The position numbers and the translations under genes were made by a program. A stretch of DNA of 64,000 nt from Fredericiella sp963839515 (lineage in GTDB: Bacteria; Chloroflexota; Anaerolineae; Caldilineales; Caldilineaceae), in contig CAWIVN010000023.1 in assembly GCA_963839515.1 (NCBI GenBank), positions 372,001 to 436,000 on the forward strand. Direction: 5' to 3'. Position 1 is the first letter of the stretch, and every line of letters begins with the position of its first letter. Below the pieces are notes generated by a model, which saw nothing but the letters and a program-made list of their open reading frames with translations, was not told the DNA's origin and ran no database searches. This document shows, in pieces, positions 1 to 8,019 of the stretch.

Positions 1-213
1 GCTGCCGTGATAGCGCTGCTGTATGCCTGGCGGCTGCATGCTGAGTTGGACAGGGCCACGTCACGCCTGGATCGCTACAACAAGGCCCTGTTTGATGCCG
101 CGGAGGATCTGCGGCAAGTGCGCGAGCGAGTGGATCGGTTGGCGGGCGCGGGCTTGACACAGGAGGGACCAGGGCCAAGAACGCCCAATATCACGCTCGA
201 TTTTGAGCGGTAG
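1..213 (+). CDS. C-terminal end of a membrane-anchored coiled-coil protein (5' partial)
   Basis: The reading frame is open from the first base of the window and stops at 211-213, so the true start lies upstream. What remains is about 70 residues: the tail of a hydrophobic stretch (AVIALLYAW), then a charged heptad-like segment rich in Leu, Arg, Asp and Glu (about residues 14-46) and a Gly/Pro-rich end. That looks like a single transmembrane anchor followed by a short coiled coil. I do not recognise a family. The next gene begins 35 bases later on the same strand, so the two may share a transcript. Confidence 0.55.
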   Translation, partial: AAVIALLYAWRLHAELDRATSRLDRYNKALFDAAEDLRQVRERVDRLAGAGLTQEGPGPRTPNITLDFER

Positions 214-248
214 CGAATGTGGGGCGGCGCAAGATTTGGAGGTTATAA

Positions 249-620
249 ATGTCTGACATTAGCGAGTATGGGGTCCATACCAAGGCAGAACTGCTGTTTC
301 CAGCACACCTGATTCCTAGCTTGCGCGACCTGCGCGGCGAGGAATGGCGTTCGCTGGTCGACCGGGTGGCAGCATTGGCTGAAACGCACCCCGACAGCCT
401 TGCGTTTGTACTGATGATGATCGAGCTGGACGGCTGCCTCAAGTGCAACAGCAACAACTATAAGTTCCTACGCGGTTGTTATCTGTGCGCGACACAGACT
501 ATCCAGTCGTACAAAGGCAGCGACCAGGACCTGTTGGCGCTGTATAACAAGGCCAAGCAGGAATTGAGCACGCACCTGCAGCAGGGCGTGCGGCCGGGTG
601 AAACGAGCCTCGCCGGCTAG
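249..620 (+). CDS. Small conserved-looking protein with two CxxC pairs, unknown function
   Basis: This is a 123-residue soluble protein whose ATG is preceded by a good ribosome binding site (GGAGG about 8 bases upstream). The N-terminal half is predicted helical. The centre carries two CxxC pairs (C63/C66 and C77/C80) separated by ten residues, an arrangement suited to one zinc ion or a small Fe-S site, though no known zinc-finger family is recognisable. The C-terminal part is helical and polar. There is no signal peptide or membrane segment. It follows the partial coiled-coil gene closely and faces a convergent response regulator 28 bases downstream. A metal-binding structural role is inference only. 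Confidence 0.6.
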   Translation: MSDISEYGVHTKAELLFPAHLIPSLRDLRGEEWRSLVDRVAALAETHPDSLAFVLMMIELDGCLKCNSNNYKFLRGCYLCATQTIQSYKGSDQDLLALYNKAKQELSTHLQQGVRPGETSLAG

Positions 621-648
621 CAAGCGTCAACTTGAGCCGGGGTGCATT

Positions 649-1383
649 TCACGTCGGGGGCGGTAGGGGCACAAGGTCGTGCGCGTACTGTGCGGCAAAC
701 GTGGCAATCTGGGCGCGCGAACGCAAGCCCAGTTTTTCCTGGGCATGGCGCAGGTGGATGCGAACGGTCGCCGTGCTGATGCCAAGCAGTTCGGCAATGG
801 TGCGGTTGTTGCAGCCCTGGCCGACTAACGAAAGCACGTCGCACTCGCGCGGGGTCAACTTCTGCGCCCACCGGACTAAATGGCTGTCGCTGGTGGAGAT
901 GTGATGCACCAGGCGCTGGGCGAGCATCGGCGGCAGATAGGAGGCCCCGGCGGCGGCGGTGCGGATGGCTGTCAACAGTTCGCCGGGCTCTGCCGCCTTG
1001 GTGACATAGCCAATGGCGCCGGCACGCAGAGCAGCGAAGAAAAGGTCGTCTTCACAGGCCATCGAAAAGACCAGTATCTTGGCGCCGGACCACTGCGCAC
1101 AGATGAGCCTGATCGCTTCTACCCCATTCATGCTCGCCGGCATGAGGTCCATGAGGATGACGTCAGGTTGCAGGTTGACGGCCAGGCCAATCGCTTCTTC
1201 CCCGTCGCACGCTTCGCCCACCACGACTACGTCGGGTTCGCTTTGGGTCGTCGCGATGACTGCCTTGCGTATCAAGGCATGCTCATCGGCAATGAGCACG
1301 CGAATCACGTTGTTGCGGTGTATATTTCCTGTCACGATGTGTCTCCCGGGGGATTTCGTGGCACTTTGGTCTCTGTTTGGCAT
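649..1383 (-). CDS. NarL/FixJ-family response regulator (receiver plus LuxR HTH)
   Basis: The product is a two-domain transcription regulator. The receiver domain begins at VIRVLIADEH with an acidic pair and has the phosphoacceptor Asp in the VILMDLM segment, then a conserved Lys in YVTKAAEPGEL. The C-terminal LuxR-type helix-turn-helix starts LTPRECDVLSL and contains the IAELLGISTATVRIHL recognition region. The usual Met-Pro after the phospho-Asp is displaced by one residue here, so the Pro expected four residues after the Asp is Ala. The start used is the ATG at 1383, preceded by AAAGGG; a GTG at 1308 would begin exactly at the receiver domain. No partner histidine kinase is adjacent. The gene diverges from the FAD oxidoreductase. 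Confidence 0.88.
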   Translation of the reverse strand: MPNRDQSATKSPGRHIVTGNIHRNNVIRVLIADEHALIRKAVIATTQSEPDVVVVGEACDGEEAIGLAVNLQPDVILMDLMPASMNGVEAIRLICAQWSGAKILVFSMACEDDLFFAALRAGAIGYVTKAAEPGELLTAIRTAAAGASYLPPMLAQRLVHHISTSDSHLVRWAQKLTPRECDVLSLVGQGCNNRTIAELLGISTATVRIHLRHAQEKLGLRSRAQIATFAAQYAHDLVPLPPPT

Positions 1384-1459
1384 GTTTTATTATCCCTTTA
1401 AGCTAATGCCTACTCAAGCAAATTTGCAACAGACAGAATACGTATAAGCGTAGGACAAA

Positions 1460-2809
1460 ATGACACCAGAAAAATCCGCTGATATCCCCGCGCCGCTGCG
1501 TCGCATCGCCATCATAGGCGGCGGCGTGACGGGATTGACAGCGGCCTACGATCTCGCACGTGCAGCCGCGCCTCTCGCTCGCCCTGAAATAACGGTCTAT
1601 GAGCATGGAACACAGCTGGGTGGCCTTGCCGCCGGCTTCCGCGGCCGTCCTACCTGGGAGTGGCCGCTCGAGCACTTTTACCATCACCTCTTCCTGTCCG
1701 ATAAAGCAATGCTGGCGCTGTTGGACGAGATCGGCTTTCACCAGGCACTAAAGACTTACCGGCCCAACACGGCCATTCATACGCAGGGCCGCAACTATCC
1801 GCTTGACAGCGTAACACGGGTCCTGCGCTTTCCGTTGATTCCCTTGCTCGACAGGCTGCGCATGGGGATGGTGATCGGCTACTTGCGTTTTCATCCGGCG
1901 CGGCCGTGGCGCCAGTTTGACAAGCTGCGGGCGGACGAATGGCTCAAGCGCTGGATGGGGCCGCGTGCCTATGAGGCGGCCTGGGAATTTCAACTGCAGG
2001 GCAAGTTCGGCGACTATTACCGCGATGTAAATCTAGCCTGGTTCTGGGCGCGCATCTATGCGCGCACGACGCAGCTTGCCTATTTTGACGGCGGCTTCCA
2101 AGCGTTTATCGACCACCTGGCCGCCTGCGTGCAGGCGCAGGGCGTGCGCATTTGCACCGGAACGGCGGTGCGCGCCATCCGCCCACGCGCGGGCGGCGGC
2201 ATGACGGTCGAGGTGGACGGCCGGGCGCCGGCCGCGTTCGACCAGGTGTTAAGCACGGTCGGTCCAGGGTTGATGGCGCGCCTGGCCCCCGATCTCCCTC
2301 CCAATTATCTGGGCCAGCTGCACAATCTCAAGAGCATGGGCGCGGTCGTGCTAACCGTGGCGCTTGACCGCAAGCTGACAGAAGACATGTACTGGATCAG
2401 CCTGCCCAAGCGCGAAGGTATCCCCTTCCTCGCCCTGGTCGAGCACACCAACATGATTGACCCCAGCCACTATTCCGGCGACCACCTGTTGTACCTCGGC
2501 GACTATTTGCCGCCCGAGCACCGCTACTTTGACCTCAGCGCCGAGCAGCTGCTCGACGAGTTTGCTCCGCATCTTAAGAAGTTCAACTCGCAGTTCGATC
2601 GTTCCTGGGTGACGGGCGCATGGGTGCACAAAGCCAAGTACGCCCAGCCCGTGCCGCCGGTGGGGTATGCCGCCATGATCCCAGACACGCGCACTCCCTT
2701 GCCCGGCCTGTTCTTCGCCTCGATGAGCCAGGTGTATCCATGGGACCGCGGGACGAATTATGCTGTCGAACTGGGCCGGCGTGTGGCAGCGGAAATGATG
2801 GATGGGTGA
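1460..2809 (+). CDS. NAD(P)/FAD-dependent oxidoreductase, amine oxidase/protoporphyrinogen oxidase-like
   Basis: This 449-residue flavoprotein has a Rossmann FAD-binding site at residues 16-30 (IAIIGGGVTGL) followed by an acidic strand (VYEHG) and the GGLA motif typical of the flavin amine oxidase/phytoene desaturase superfamily. The motif EHFYHHLF after the cofactor region and the C-terminal block ending in GTNYAVELGRRVA match the FAD-closing segment of this superfamily. Length is normal. Members oxidise amines, protoporphyrinogen or carotenoid precursors, or act on nucleotide sugars; the substrate cannot be read from the sequence. No carotenoid or haem genes are adjacent. It is divergent from the response regulator and convergent with the rhamnosidase, with a terminator hairpin between. 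Confidence 0.82.
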   Translation: MTPEKSADIPAPLRRIAIIGGGVTGLTAAYDLARAAAPLARPEITVYEHGTQLGGLAAGFRGRPTWEWPLEHFYHHLFLSDKAMLALLDEIGFHQALKTYRPNTAIHTQGRNYPLDSVTRVLRFPLIPLLDRLRMGMVIGYLRFHPARPWRQFDKLRADEWLKRWMGPRAYEAAWEFQLQGKFGDYYRDVNLAWFWARIYARTTQLAYFDGGFQAFIDHLAACVQAQGVRICTGTAVRAIRPRAGGGMTVEVDGRAPAAFDQVLSTVGPGLMARLAPDLPPNYLGQLHNLKSMGAVVLTVALDRKLTEDMYWISLPKREGIPFLALVEHTNMIDPSHYSGDHLLYLGDYLPPEHRYFDLSAEQLLDEFAPHLKKFNSQFDRSWVTGAWVHKAKYAQPVPPVGYAAMIPDTRTPLPGLFFASMSQVYPWDRGTNYAVELGRRVAAEMMDG

Positions 2810-2939
2810 GCACGAGGGCAGTGCCGCCCCATCTGGGACGGGCACAAGGTCCGGCGAAGGGAAGATCGCCGTCATTGGTGGCGCGATTGCGCCGGACCTT
2901 ATGCCCCTACGAGCGTGCGTGCCCCGAACGCGATATGCA

Positions 2940-2977
2940 CACTGCCAGCCCGCATAAGGCCATGCGGGCTGGCAGTG
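2940..2977. terminator. Bidirectional terminator hairpin between oxidoreductase and rhamnosidase genes
   Basis: A perfect 16-bp inverted repeat (2940-2955 and 2962-2977) encloses a 6-base loop. It sits between two convergent genes, 8 bases beyond the rhamnosidase stop codon. There is no long T run, so termination efficiency is uncertain. Confidence 0.7.
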
Positions 2978-2985
2978 GCCTGATT

Positions 2986-5700
2986 CTATGCTTGCTCGAA
3001 GCGGTGTGTGCCGGCCGCCAACTCGTGCTTGTCGCCGTTGGGCAGAATGGCCGTGGCGGTGGTGTTGGGCGGGACGACGACTTCCCACGTGAAGCGGCCG
3101 TTCTCCATGCTCCAGTCGGACATGAGCTCGCCGTAGAGCGTTTGCAGGCGCGCTGTGGCGCAGGTCAGGTCGCCGCCGGGCTGCGGGCGCAGGATGCTGT
3201 GCTTGTAGCCTGGCTGCGCGGGGTCGATTTCGATGCCCCCCACCGTGCTGTAGAGCCAGGCCCCGATCGCGCCGTAGGCATAATGGTTGAACGAATTCAT
3301 GCCCTTGTCCTGGAAGCCGTTCTCGGGCGTCCAGCCATCCCAACGCTCCCAGATCGTCGTGGCGCCCTGTGTGACGGGGTAGAGCCAAGAGGGCCAGGTG
3401 GTTTGTGCCAGCAGCTTATAGGCTGCGTCGAGCTTGCCGTTGGCGCTGAGCACATGCGGCAGGTAGGGGGAGCCGACGAAGCCGGTTGACAGATGGTTGC
3501 CGCGGCGTTCGATGTCGGCCACCAGCTCACCGGCGGCCAGCGGGCGCAGCTTGACCGGCAGCAGGTCAAAATGCAGCGCCAGCACGTAGGCCGTCTGTGA
3601 CGGCTGGAAGAAGCGGGTGTCGAAGACCTTGGACTCGACCGGGCCATAATCGACGGTCTTGAGGTTGCCGCGCGAGATGGCGTCCGCCTCGGCCACCTGG
3701 GTGCGGTCGATGGCGGCGGCGGCCGCCGCTTTGGTTTCCGCTTCGCTGCGCCTGGCTCCCACCAGGTAGCGGGCGTCGAAGGCCTTCTTGACGCCGGCGA
3801 ACAGCTTGCGATAGCGAGCGGCGTCGCGTGGTTTGCCCAGGAGGGTCGCGATCTGTGCCATCAGATTGGCGTCGTAGGCGAGGAAGGCCGTGCCGATCAG
3901 ATCGCGCGGGGTGTCGGCGTTGATCGAGAGCCAGTCGCCAAAGCCCAGCCAGCCTTCGTAACCGGGCGCGCAGCGAATGTAGCCGGGGCTGGTGGCGAGC
4001 AGGAAGTCCATCAAGCGCGTCATGACGGCGTAATTCTGCTCGAGGATGCGCCGGTCGCCGTAGCACAGGTAGAGCGTCCACGGGCAGATAATGGCGGCAT
4101 CCGCCCAGGCGGGGCCGCCGTCCACCATCAGCGTGTCAACGCTTGGTACAACAGGCGGGATGCAGCCCTCCTCGCTCTGGGAATCGGCCACGTCCTGCGC
4201 CCACTTGGTCATAAAGCCCCCTACGTCCATATTGAAGGCAGCCGTGCGCACAAAGACCTGGATGTCGCCCGTCCAGCCCAGGCGTTCGTCGCGCTGCGGG
4301 CAGTCGGTGGGCACGTCCACAAAGTTGCCCTTCTGGCCCCAGGTAATGTTGTGCTGGAGTTGATTGACGAGCGGGTCCGAGCAGGTGAACGAGCCGGTGG
4401 GTTCCATGGCCGAGTGCAGCACGATGCCGCTGACGGTCGTGCGATCGACGGGTCCGGAGTAGCCACTGAGCTCGACATAACGGAAGCCGTGGAACGTGAA
4501 CTTGGGTTCCCAGGTTTCCACGCCTTCCCCTTTAAAGGTGTAGATGTCGACGGCGCGCGCCGTGCGCAGGTTGTCAGTGTAGATCTCGCCCTCGCCGTCG
4601 AGCACCTCGGCAAAGCGCAGCGTGATGGTCGTGCCGGCCCTGGCGCTGCCCTGAAAACGGGCGCGGCCTACCATGTTTTGACCCAGGTCAAAGATGTAGC
4701 GCGTCGCCGTGAAGCCGCTGATCACCTTTGGGTCGGCGATGGGAGAGAGCTCCTCGATGCGGCGCACGGTAGGGCCATTGGTAGCGGCCAGCGCGGCGCC
4801 GGTGTCGTCGAACAGCTCGACGGGGAGCCAGCGGCGGTCGTCAAAACCGGGTTGGTCCCAGCCCCGCGCTTCGAGACGAGCATCGTAGGCTTCGCCCATC
4901 AGCAGGTCGTTGTGCAGAAGGGGGCCGTACCAGTGCTTCCAGGTGCGGTCGCCGGCGACGGTAATTGTCGCGCCGGCTGCGGTCTTGATCTCCAGTTGGG
5001 CCAACAGGCGCGGGCGATCCACGTACTGCTGGCGGTGGCCCCAGCCGACATGGCCGGCGGCCCAGCCATCGCCCAGCACTGCGCCCAGCGCATTTTCGCC
5101 GGCATGCAGCAGCGAGGTTACGTCGTATACGTTGTACTGTACGCGTTTGCGGTAGTCGGTCCAGCCCGGGGCAAAGACATCGTCGCTCACGCGCCGGCCG
5201 TTGATGCTGCATTCGTGCATGCCCAGGGCCGTCACGTAGAGGCGGGCGGAGACGACATCGCCTGGCAGCGTGAAGCTTTTGCGCAGGTAAGGGGCGGGGG
5301 CCATACTGCGGGGACCGCCGCGCAAGGACGCTCCAATCCACCTGGCCTTCCACTCGGAGCGCTTGAGCAGCCCCAGTTCGAACCAGGCCCTTTCGCCGGT
5401 TGCGCTGGCGCCGGTGGCATCCCATACCGTTACCTGCCAGTAGACGCGCTGGCGGGATGTGAGTTTAGGCCCCGCATAGGCAACGTGCACCGAGGCATCT
5501 GACTCCACCCTACCGCTGTCCCACAGGTCCGTCTTGCCCGCCTCCAGCAGGTTGGGAGCGCTGGCAGCTAGAATGCGGTAGGCGGCCTGGCGCAAGCCCG
5601 GTTGGTCGCCTTGCAGTTTCCAGCCCAAACGCGGCGCGGTCACGTCGATGCCAAGGGGATTCGTGCGATACTCGCACGTTAAATTGTCAATGGTAAGCAT
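2986..5700 (-). CDS. GH78 alpha-L-rhamnosidase
   Basis: This 904-residue enzyme should hydrolyse terminal alpha-L-rhamnose from glycosides or polysaccharides. It has the order of family GH78: an N-terminal beta region with a WIGA motif, beta-sandwich modules to about residue 430, an (alpha/alpha)6 catalytic barrel, and a C-terminal beta domain. The signature segment at 466-479 (DCPQRDERLGWTGD) supplies the conserved acidic residues D466, E472 and D479; E785 in TTIWERWDG matches the family's catalytic base. No signal peptide is visible, so the enzyme is probably cytoplasmic and acts on imported glycosides. The start at 5700 is chosen because GAAGGAA lies 7 bases upstream; an in-frame ATG 18 codons earlier has no such site. 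Confidence 0.93.
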   Translation of the reverse strand: MLTIDNLTCEYRTNPLGIDVTAPRLGWKLQGDQPGLRQAAYRILAASAPNLLEAGKTDLWDSGRVESDASVHVAYAGPKLTSRQRVYWQVTVWDATGASATGERAWFELGLLKRSEWKARWIGASLRGGPRSMAPAPYLRKSFTLPGDVVSARLYVTALGMHECSINGRRVSDDVFAPGWTDYRKRVQYNVYDVTSLLHAGENALGAVLGDGWAAGHVGWGHRQQYVDRPRLLAQLEIKTAAGATITVAGDRTWKHWYGPLLHNDLLMGEAYDARLEARGWDQPGFDDRRWLPVELFDDTGAALAATNGPTVRRIEELSPIADPKVISGFTATRYIFDLGQNMVGRARFQGSARAGTTITLRFAEVLDGEGEIYTDNLRTARAVDIYTFKGEGVETWEPKFTFHGFRYVELSGYSGPVDRTTVSGIVLHSAMEPTGSFTCSDPLVNQLQHNITWGQKGNFVDVPTDCPQRDERLGWTGDIQVFVRTAAFNMDVGGFMTKWAQDVADSQSEEGCIPPVVPSVDTLMVDGGPAWADAAIICPWTLYLCYGDRRILEQNYAVMTRLMDFLLATSPGYIRCAPGYEGWLGFGDWLSINADTPRDLIGTAFLAYDANLMAQIATLLGKPRDAARYRKLFAGVKKAFDARYLVGARRSEAETKAAAAAAIDRTQVAEADAISRGNLKTVDYGPVESKVFDTRFFQPSQTAYVLALHFDLLPVKLRPLAAGELVADIERRGNHLSTGFVGSPYLPHVLSANGKLDAAYKLLAQTTWPSWLYPVTQGATTIWERWDGWTPENGFQDKGMNSFNHYAYGAIGAWLYSTVGGIEIDPAQPGYKHSILRPQPGGDLTCATARLQTLYGELMSDWSMENGRFTWEVVVPPNTTATAILPNGDKHELAAGTHRFEQA

Positions 5701-5742
5701 ATGGGATTCCTTCGAATCGGTTTTGTAAGTGGGATGGGGAGT

Positions 5743-5751
5743 ATTGTAACA
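5743..5751 (-). promoter_or_regulatory. Extended -10 promoter for the rhamnosidase gene
   Basis: Read on the minus strand this is TGTTACAAT, a TGn extended -10 with hexamer TACAAT, placed about 43 bases before the rhamnosidase start. No convincing -35 hexamer is present, as is common for extended -10 promoters. Confidence 0.4.
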
Positions 5752-5776
5752 CATTGGGTGGAGAAGGCGGGAGGAT

Positions 5777-5809
5777 ACCCTTCCTGGAAGACTGTCCTCC
5801 TGGAAGGGT
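5777..5809. terminator. Hairpin downstream of the membrane-protein operon
   Basis: The arms ACCCTTCC (5777-5784) and GGAAGGGT (5802-5809) form an 8-bp stem just after the stop codon of the last operon gene. Flanking GGAGAA and TTCTCC can pair as an outer stem. It would separate this operon from the downstream rhamnosidase gene on the same strand. Confidence 0.4.
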
Positions 5810-5823
5810 TGCTGTTCTCCAGA

Positions 5824-6783
5824 TTATTGGCTGAAAGCAATATCGTCCTGGCGCGCTGCCTTGAGGACGACGGCGGCCATGACGATGGCGACCAGCGAGA
5901 TGATGGGAAAGATGACGATTTCGGCCACGGTCATGGGCACGCCGGCGAGGTACTGGCCGACGATCATGGCGTCGAGAGCCAGCCCCATCGTGACAAACTT
6001 CAATATGGCCACGGATGTCAGCAAGTAACCAAAGGGCCGGCGTTGAAGCAGCTGGATGGCCGCCACTATCATCATCGGCACGACCACAGCCAGGTCCATC
6101 GCCTGGATAAAGAGCGTCGTGCTGGTGCTCATGCCGACGGGCGTCGTGCCGCTGAGCTGAGCAGGGACGATGCGGCCAAGCCAGGCCAGGATGAGAAAGG
6201 CAGCACTGAAGAAGAGAAAGCCGGCGATGGTCTTGCGCGGCAGGCGGTCGCCAAAGGCCGCCGGCAGCGCGGGCAGGTAGACCGACAGCATGGCCATGAT
6301 AAAGCCGTAGAGACTGAGCGAGAAGAGCGCCACGTAGACCAGGAAGAGCGCATTGAAGGCGGCGCCAAGCGACATGACGGTATAGGTATAGAGAAAATAG
6401 GCCAGCGTACCCGCCAGCAGGAACTTGCCGCGCAGGCTGTTGCGGCGATAGAGCACGAGCGATATTGCGAGCAGCGGCACCGCCAGGACCAGGGTGACCA
6501 TATCCTGGGGTATGGCCTGCGCCACCATGTCGGCCCCGTCGTAGCGGTAGATCCCGCGGCCGTACACGGTGACCGTCTCCCCACGCACGGTCGTGAAGTC
6601 GAACGGGCCGTCGCCCGCCCCCTGGTAGAAGACGCCCACACCTGCTGCTATGATGGCAAGCAGCAGGATGAGGACGACGAGTAGCGTGAGCATCTTGGAT
6701 GGTTGGGCAACGGCGGGCTGTGCGACGGGAGGCGCGCTGCGCACGTTGGTGGAACTGCTGGGTTGATGGATGGCCGTGCTCAT
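5824..6783 (-). CDS. Polytopic membrane protein, paralogue of the upstream gene
   Basis: This is a 319-residue integral membrane protein with a polar N-terminal tail (about 40 residues), one membrane helix, an exposed segment carrying a TVYGRGIYRYDG stretch, then about six or seven further helices. Near the C-terminus the block QLLQRRPFGYLLTSVAILK closely resembles QLWQRRPLGYLLSGILLIK in the upstream gene, so the two are tandem paralogues. I do not recognise a characterised family. The ATG at 6783 overlaps the upstream stop as ATGA, which implies translational coupling; an upstream in-frame extension of 90 codons is antisense-like in composition and was rejected. A two-subunit membrane complex is a reasonable inference. 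Confidence 0.7.
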   Translation of the reverse strand: MSTAIHQPSSSTNVRSAPPVAQPAVAQPSKMLTLLVVLILLLAIIAAGVGVFYQGAGDGPFDFTTVRGETVTVYGRGIYRYDGADMVAQAIPQDMVTLVLAVPLLAISLVLYRRNSLRGKFLLAGTLAYFLYTYTVMSLGAAFNALFLVYVALFSLSLYGFIMAMLSVYLPALPAAFGDRLPRKTIAGFLFFSAAFLILAWLGRIVPAQLSGTTPVGMSTSTTLFIQAMDLAVVVPMMIVAAIQLLQRRPFGYLLTSVAILKFVTMGLALDAMIVGQYLAGVPMTVAEIVIFPIISLVAIVMAAVVLKAARQDDIAFSQ

Positions 6784-7634
6784 AGGGTGACTCCTGCCTG
6801 CCCGGCAGCAGGTTCCTGCGCAGCCTTGGCTATCGTGGCTGTAGCGGCGCTGTCGTGCAGGTGGCGCATGTAGAAGAACACGCCCGCCGACCCGGCGATG
6901 GTGAGGAAGAGATACATACCGAGTTCTTCCAGCGCCAGGGGCATGCCCAACTGCGCGGCCCAGATGGTGGAGACGGCCAGCAGAATGCCCGACACGGCCG
7001 CCTTGATGAGCAAGATACCGCTCAACAGGTAGCCCAAGGGGCGGCGCTGCCACAGCTGCACGGCGGCGATGGCAATGGCCGGCAGCAGGAAGCAGAGATC
7101 GAGCACGAAGACGAGGGCGGTCACGCGTGGCTGCTTCAGCTGGATGTCATGTGCCAGCATGGTGCCCCAGAGTGGGATAAAGAGCAGGGCGGTCAGCAGG
7201 ATTACCGCCAGCGTGCGCACGGGCATCTTGGCATCGACGCCTGCGGCAAAGATAGGGAGGTCGATGCCAACCAGCAGGCCGATCAGCGAGTAGACGCCCA
7301 ACCCCATCAGGACCAGGTAGAGCGGGTAGAGCACGGTGTACGTAAAGCCGAAAACGTAAAAGGCGTAGTAGTAGATCGTGTAGACCAGCACGCCACACCA
7401 GACGACGAAGGCACGGCGCGAACCGCGCAGCGTCCAGAACATGGCGGCCACCAGGACGGGGGCTGCCAGCAGTGAGACGAGGTCCTGCACCCAGAGAGTA
7501 GCGACATACCCTGGCGCCGTGATAAAGGGGGCATAGAAGTTGGCAATCCACACGCCTGCCCCGGCCGTGATGGCCAGCAGGAGGGCGATAAGGCTGCCCA
7601 TAAGCGTATAGGGGCGCAATGAATGGTGAAACAT
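6780..7634 (-). CDS. Polytopic membrane protein, unknown function
   Basis: The 284-residue product has about eight hydrophobic segments and almost no soluble part, apart from a short C-terminal tail. Its QLWQRRPLGYLLSGILLIK segment is shared with the downstream paralogue. The ATG at 7634 is preceded by a strong AAAGGAG site. The gene is the middle of a three-gene operon: the small protein gene ends 19 bases upstream and the paralogous membrane gene starts inside this gene's stop codon. No transporter signature, ATPase or catalytic motif is visible, so the function is unknown. Confidence 0.7.
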   Translation of the reverse strand: MFHHSLRPYTLMGSLIALLLAITAGAGVWIANFYAPFITAPGYVATLWVQDLVSLLAAPVLVAAMFWTLRGSRRAFVVWCGVLVYTIYYYAFYVFGFTYTVLYPLYLVLMGLGVYSLIGLLVGIDLPIFAAGVDAKMPVRTLAVILLTALLFIPLWGTMLAHDIQLKQPRVTALVFVLDLCFLLPAIAIAAVQLWQRRPLGYLLSGILLIKAAVSGILLAVSTIWAAQLGMPLALEELGMYLFLTIAGSAGVFFYMRHLHDSAATATIAKAAQEPAAGQAGVTL

Positions 7635-7653
7635 AATGGGTTTCTCCTTTTGC

Positions 7654-7887
7654 TCAATGTTCGCAGCGTTCGACCGTCAGCAGGACGATACCCAGCCCGT
7701 GCAGGTGGCGGATGATACCGACCAGGCCGGCCTGGTCGGCTACGATGTCGGAGATGGCTGTAATCGTCGCGCCGTCCGGCCCTGGTGTGGGGGCCAGCGT
7801 CAGCGGCCCACACCAGTCGGCCAGAGTGGGATCGATCGTGCCTTCGACCGTGATTGTGTAGCGAGTGCGTTCGTCCAGGTGTGACAT
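7654..7887 (-). CDS. Small protein opening the membrane-protein operon
   Basis: A 77-residue protein that starts MSHLDERTRYTITVEG and reads as alternating beta strands with a short helix (IIRHLHGLGIVLLTVE), like a small alpha/beta or ferredoxin-like fold. The start at 7887 is preceded by AAGGAG at ideal spacing. The last residues (ERCEH) contain the only pair of potential metal ligands near the end. No family is recognised. Co-transcription with the two membrane proteins suggests a cytoplasmic partner or regulator of them. Confidence 0.6.
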   Translation of the reverse strand: MSHLDERTRYTITVEGTIDPTLADWCGPLTLAPTPGPDGATITAISDIVADQAGLVGIIRHLHGLGIVLLTVERCEH

Positions 7888-7951
7888 GGCTTGACTCCTT
7901 GCGTTTCTGCTTGCTGTACCCAGGATAAGGCAGGCGCGCGCAGAAGAGACC

Positions 7952-7963
7952 ACATCATGATGT
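7952..7963. promoter_or_regulatory. 12-bp perfect palindrome upstream of the small-protein/membrane operon
   Basis: ACATCATGATGT is a perfect palindrome lying 64 bases before the first start codon of the operon, at or just upstream of where a -35 element would fall. It is a candidate activator or repressor site. GATGTAG recurs nearby at 7982. Confidence 0.3.
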
Positions 7964-8019
7964 AGGGCGGATGCGGTGAAAGATGTAGTTTGGGGATGGC
8001 GCGTACGGCTGGGGGCTGG

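Noticed and set aside
2351..3388. A 345-codon antisense open frame across the oxidoreductase/rhamnosidase junction
   Set aside because: It crosses a terminator hairpin and two convergent, well-recognised genes, with no start signal.
4351..5502. A 383-codon open frame antisense to the rhamnosidase gene
   Set aside because: It mirrors the third-position GC bias of the real gene, has no ribosome site or family motifs, and is covered entirely by a clear GH78 enzyme.
5701..6684. A 327-codon plus-strand frame over the membrane-protein genes, rich in His, Asp and Gly
   Set aside because: The composition is that expected on the antisense strand of a membrane protein gene, and the real minus-strand genes have strong ribosome sites.
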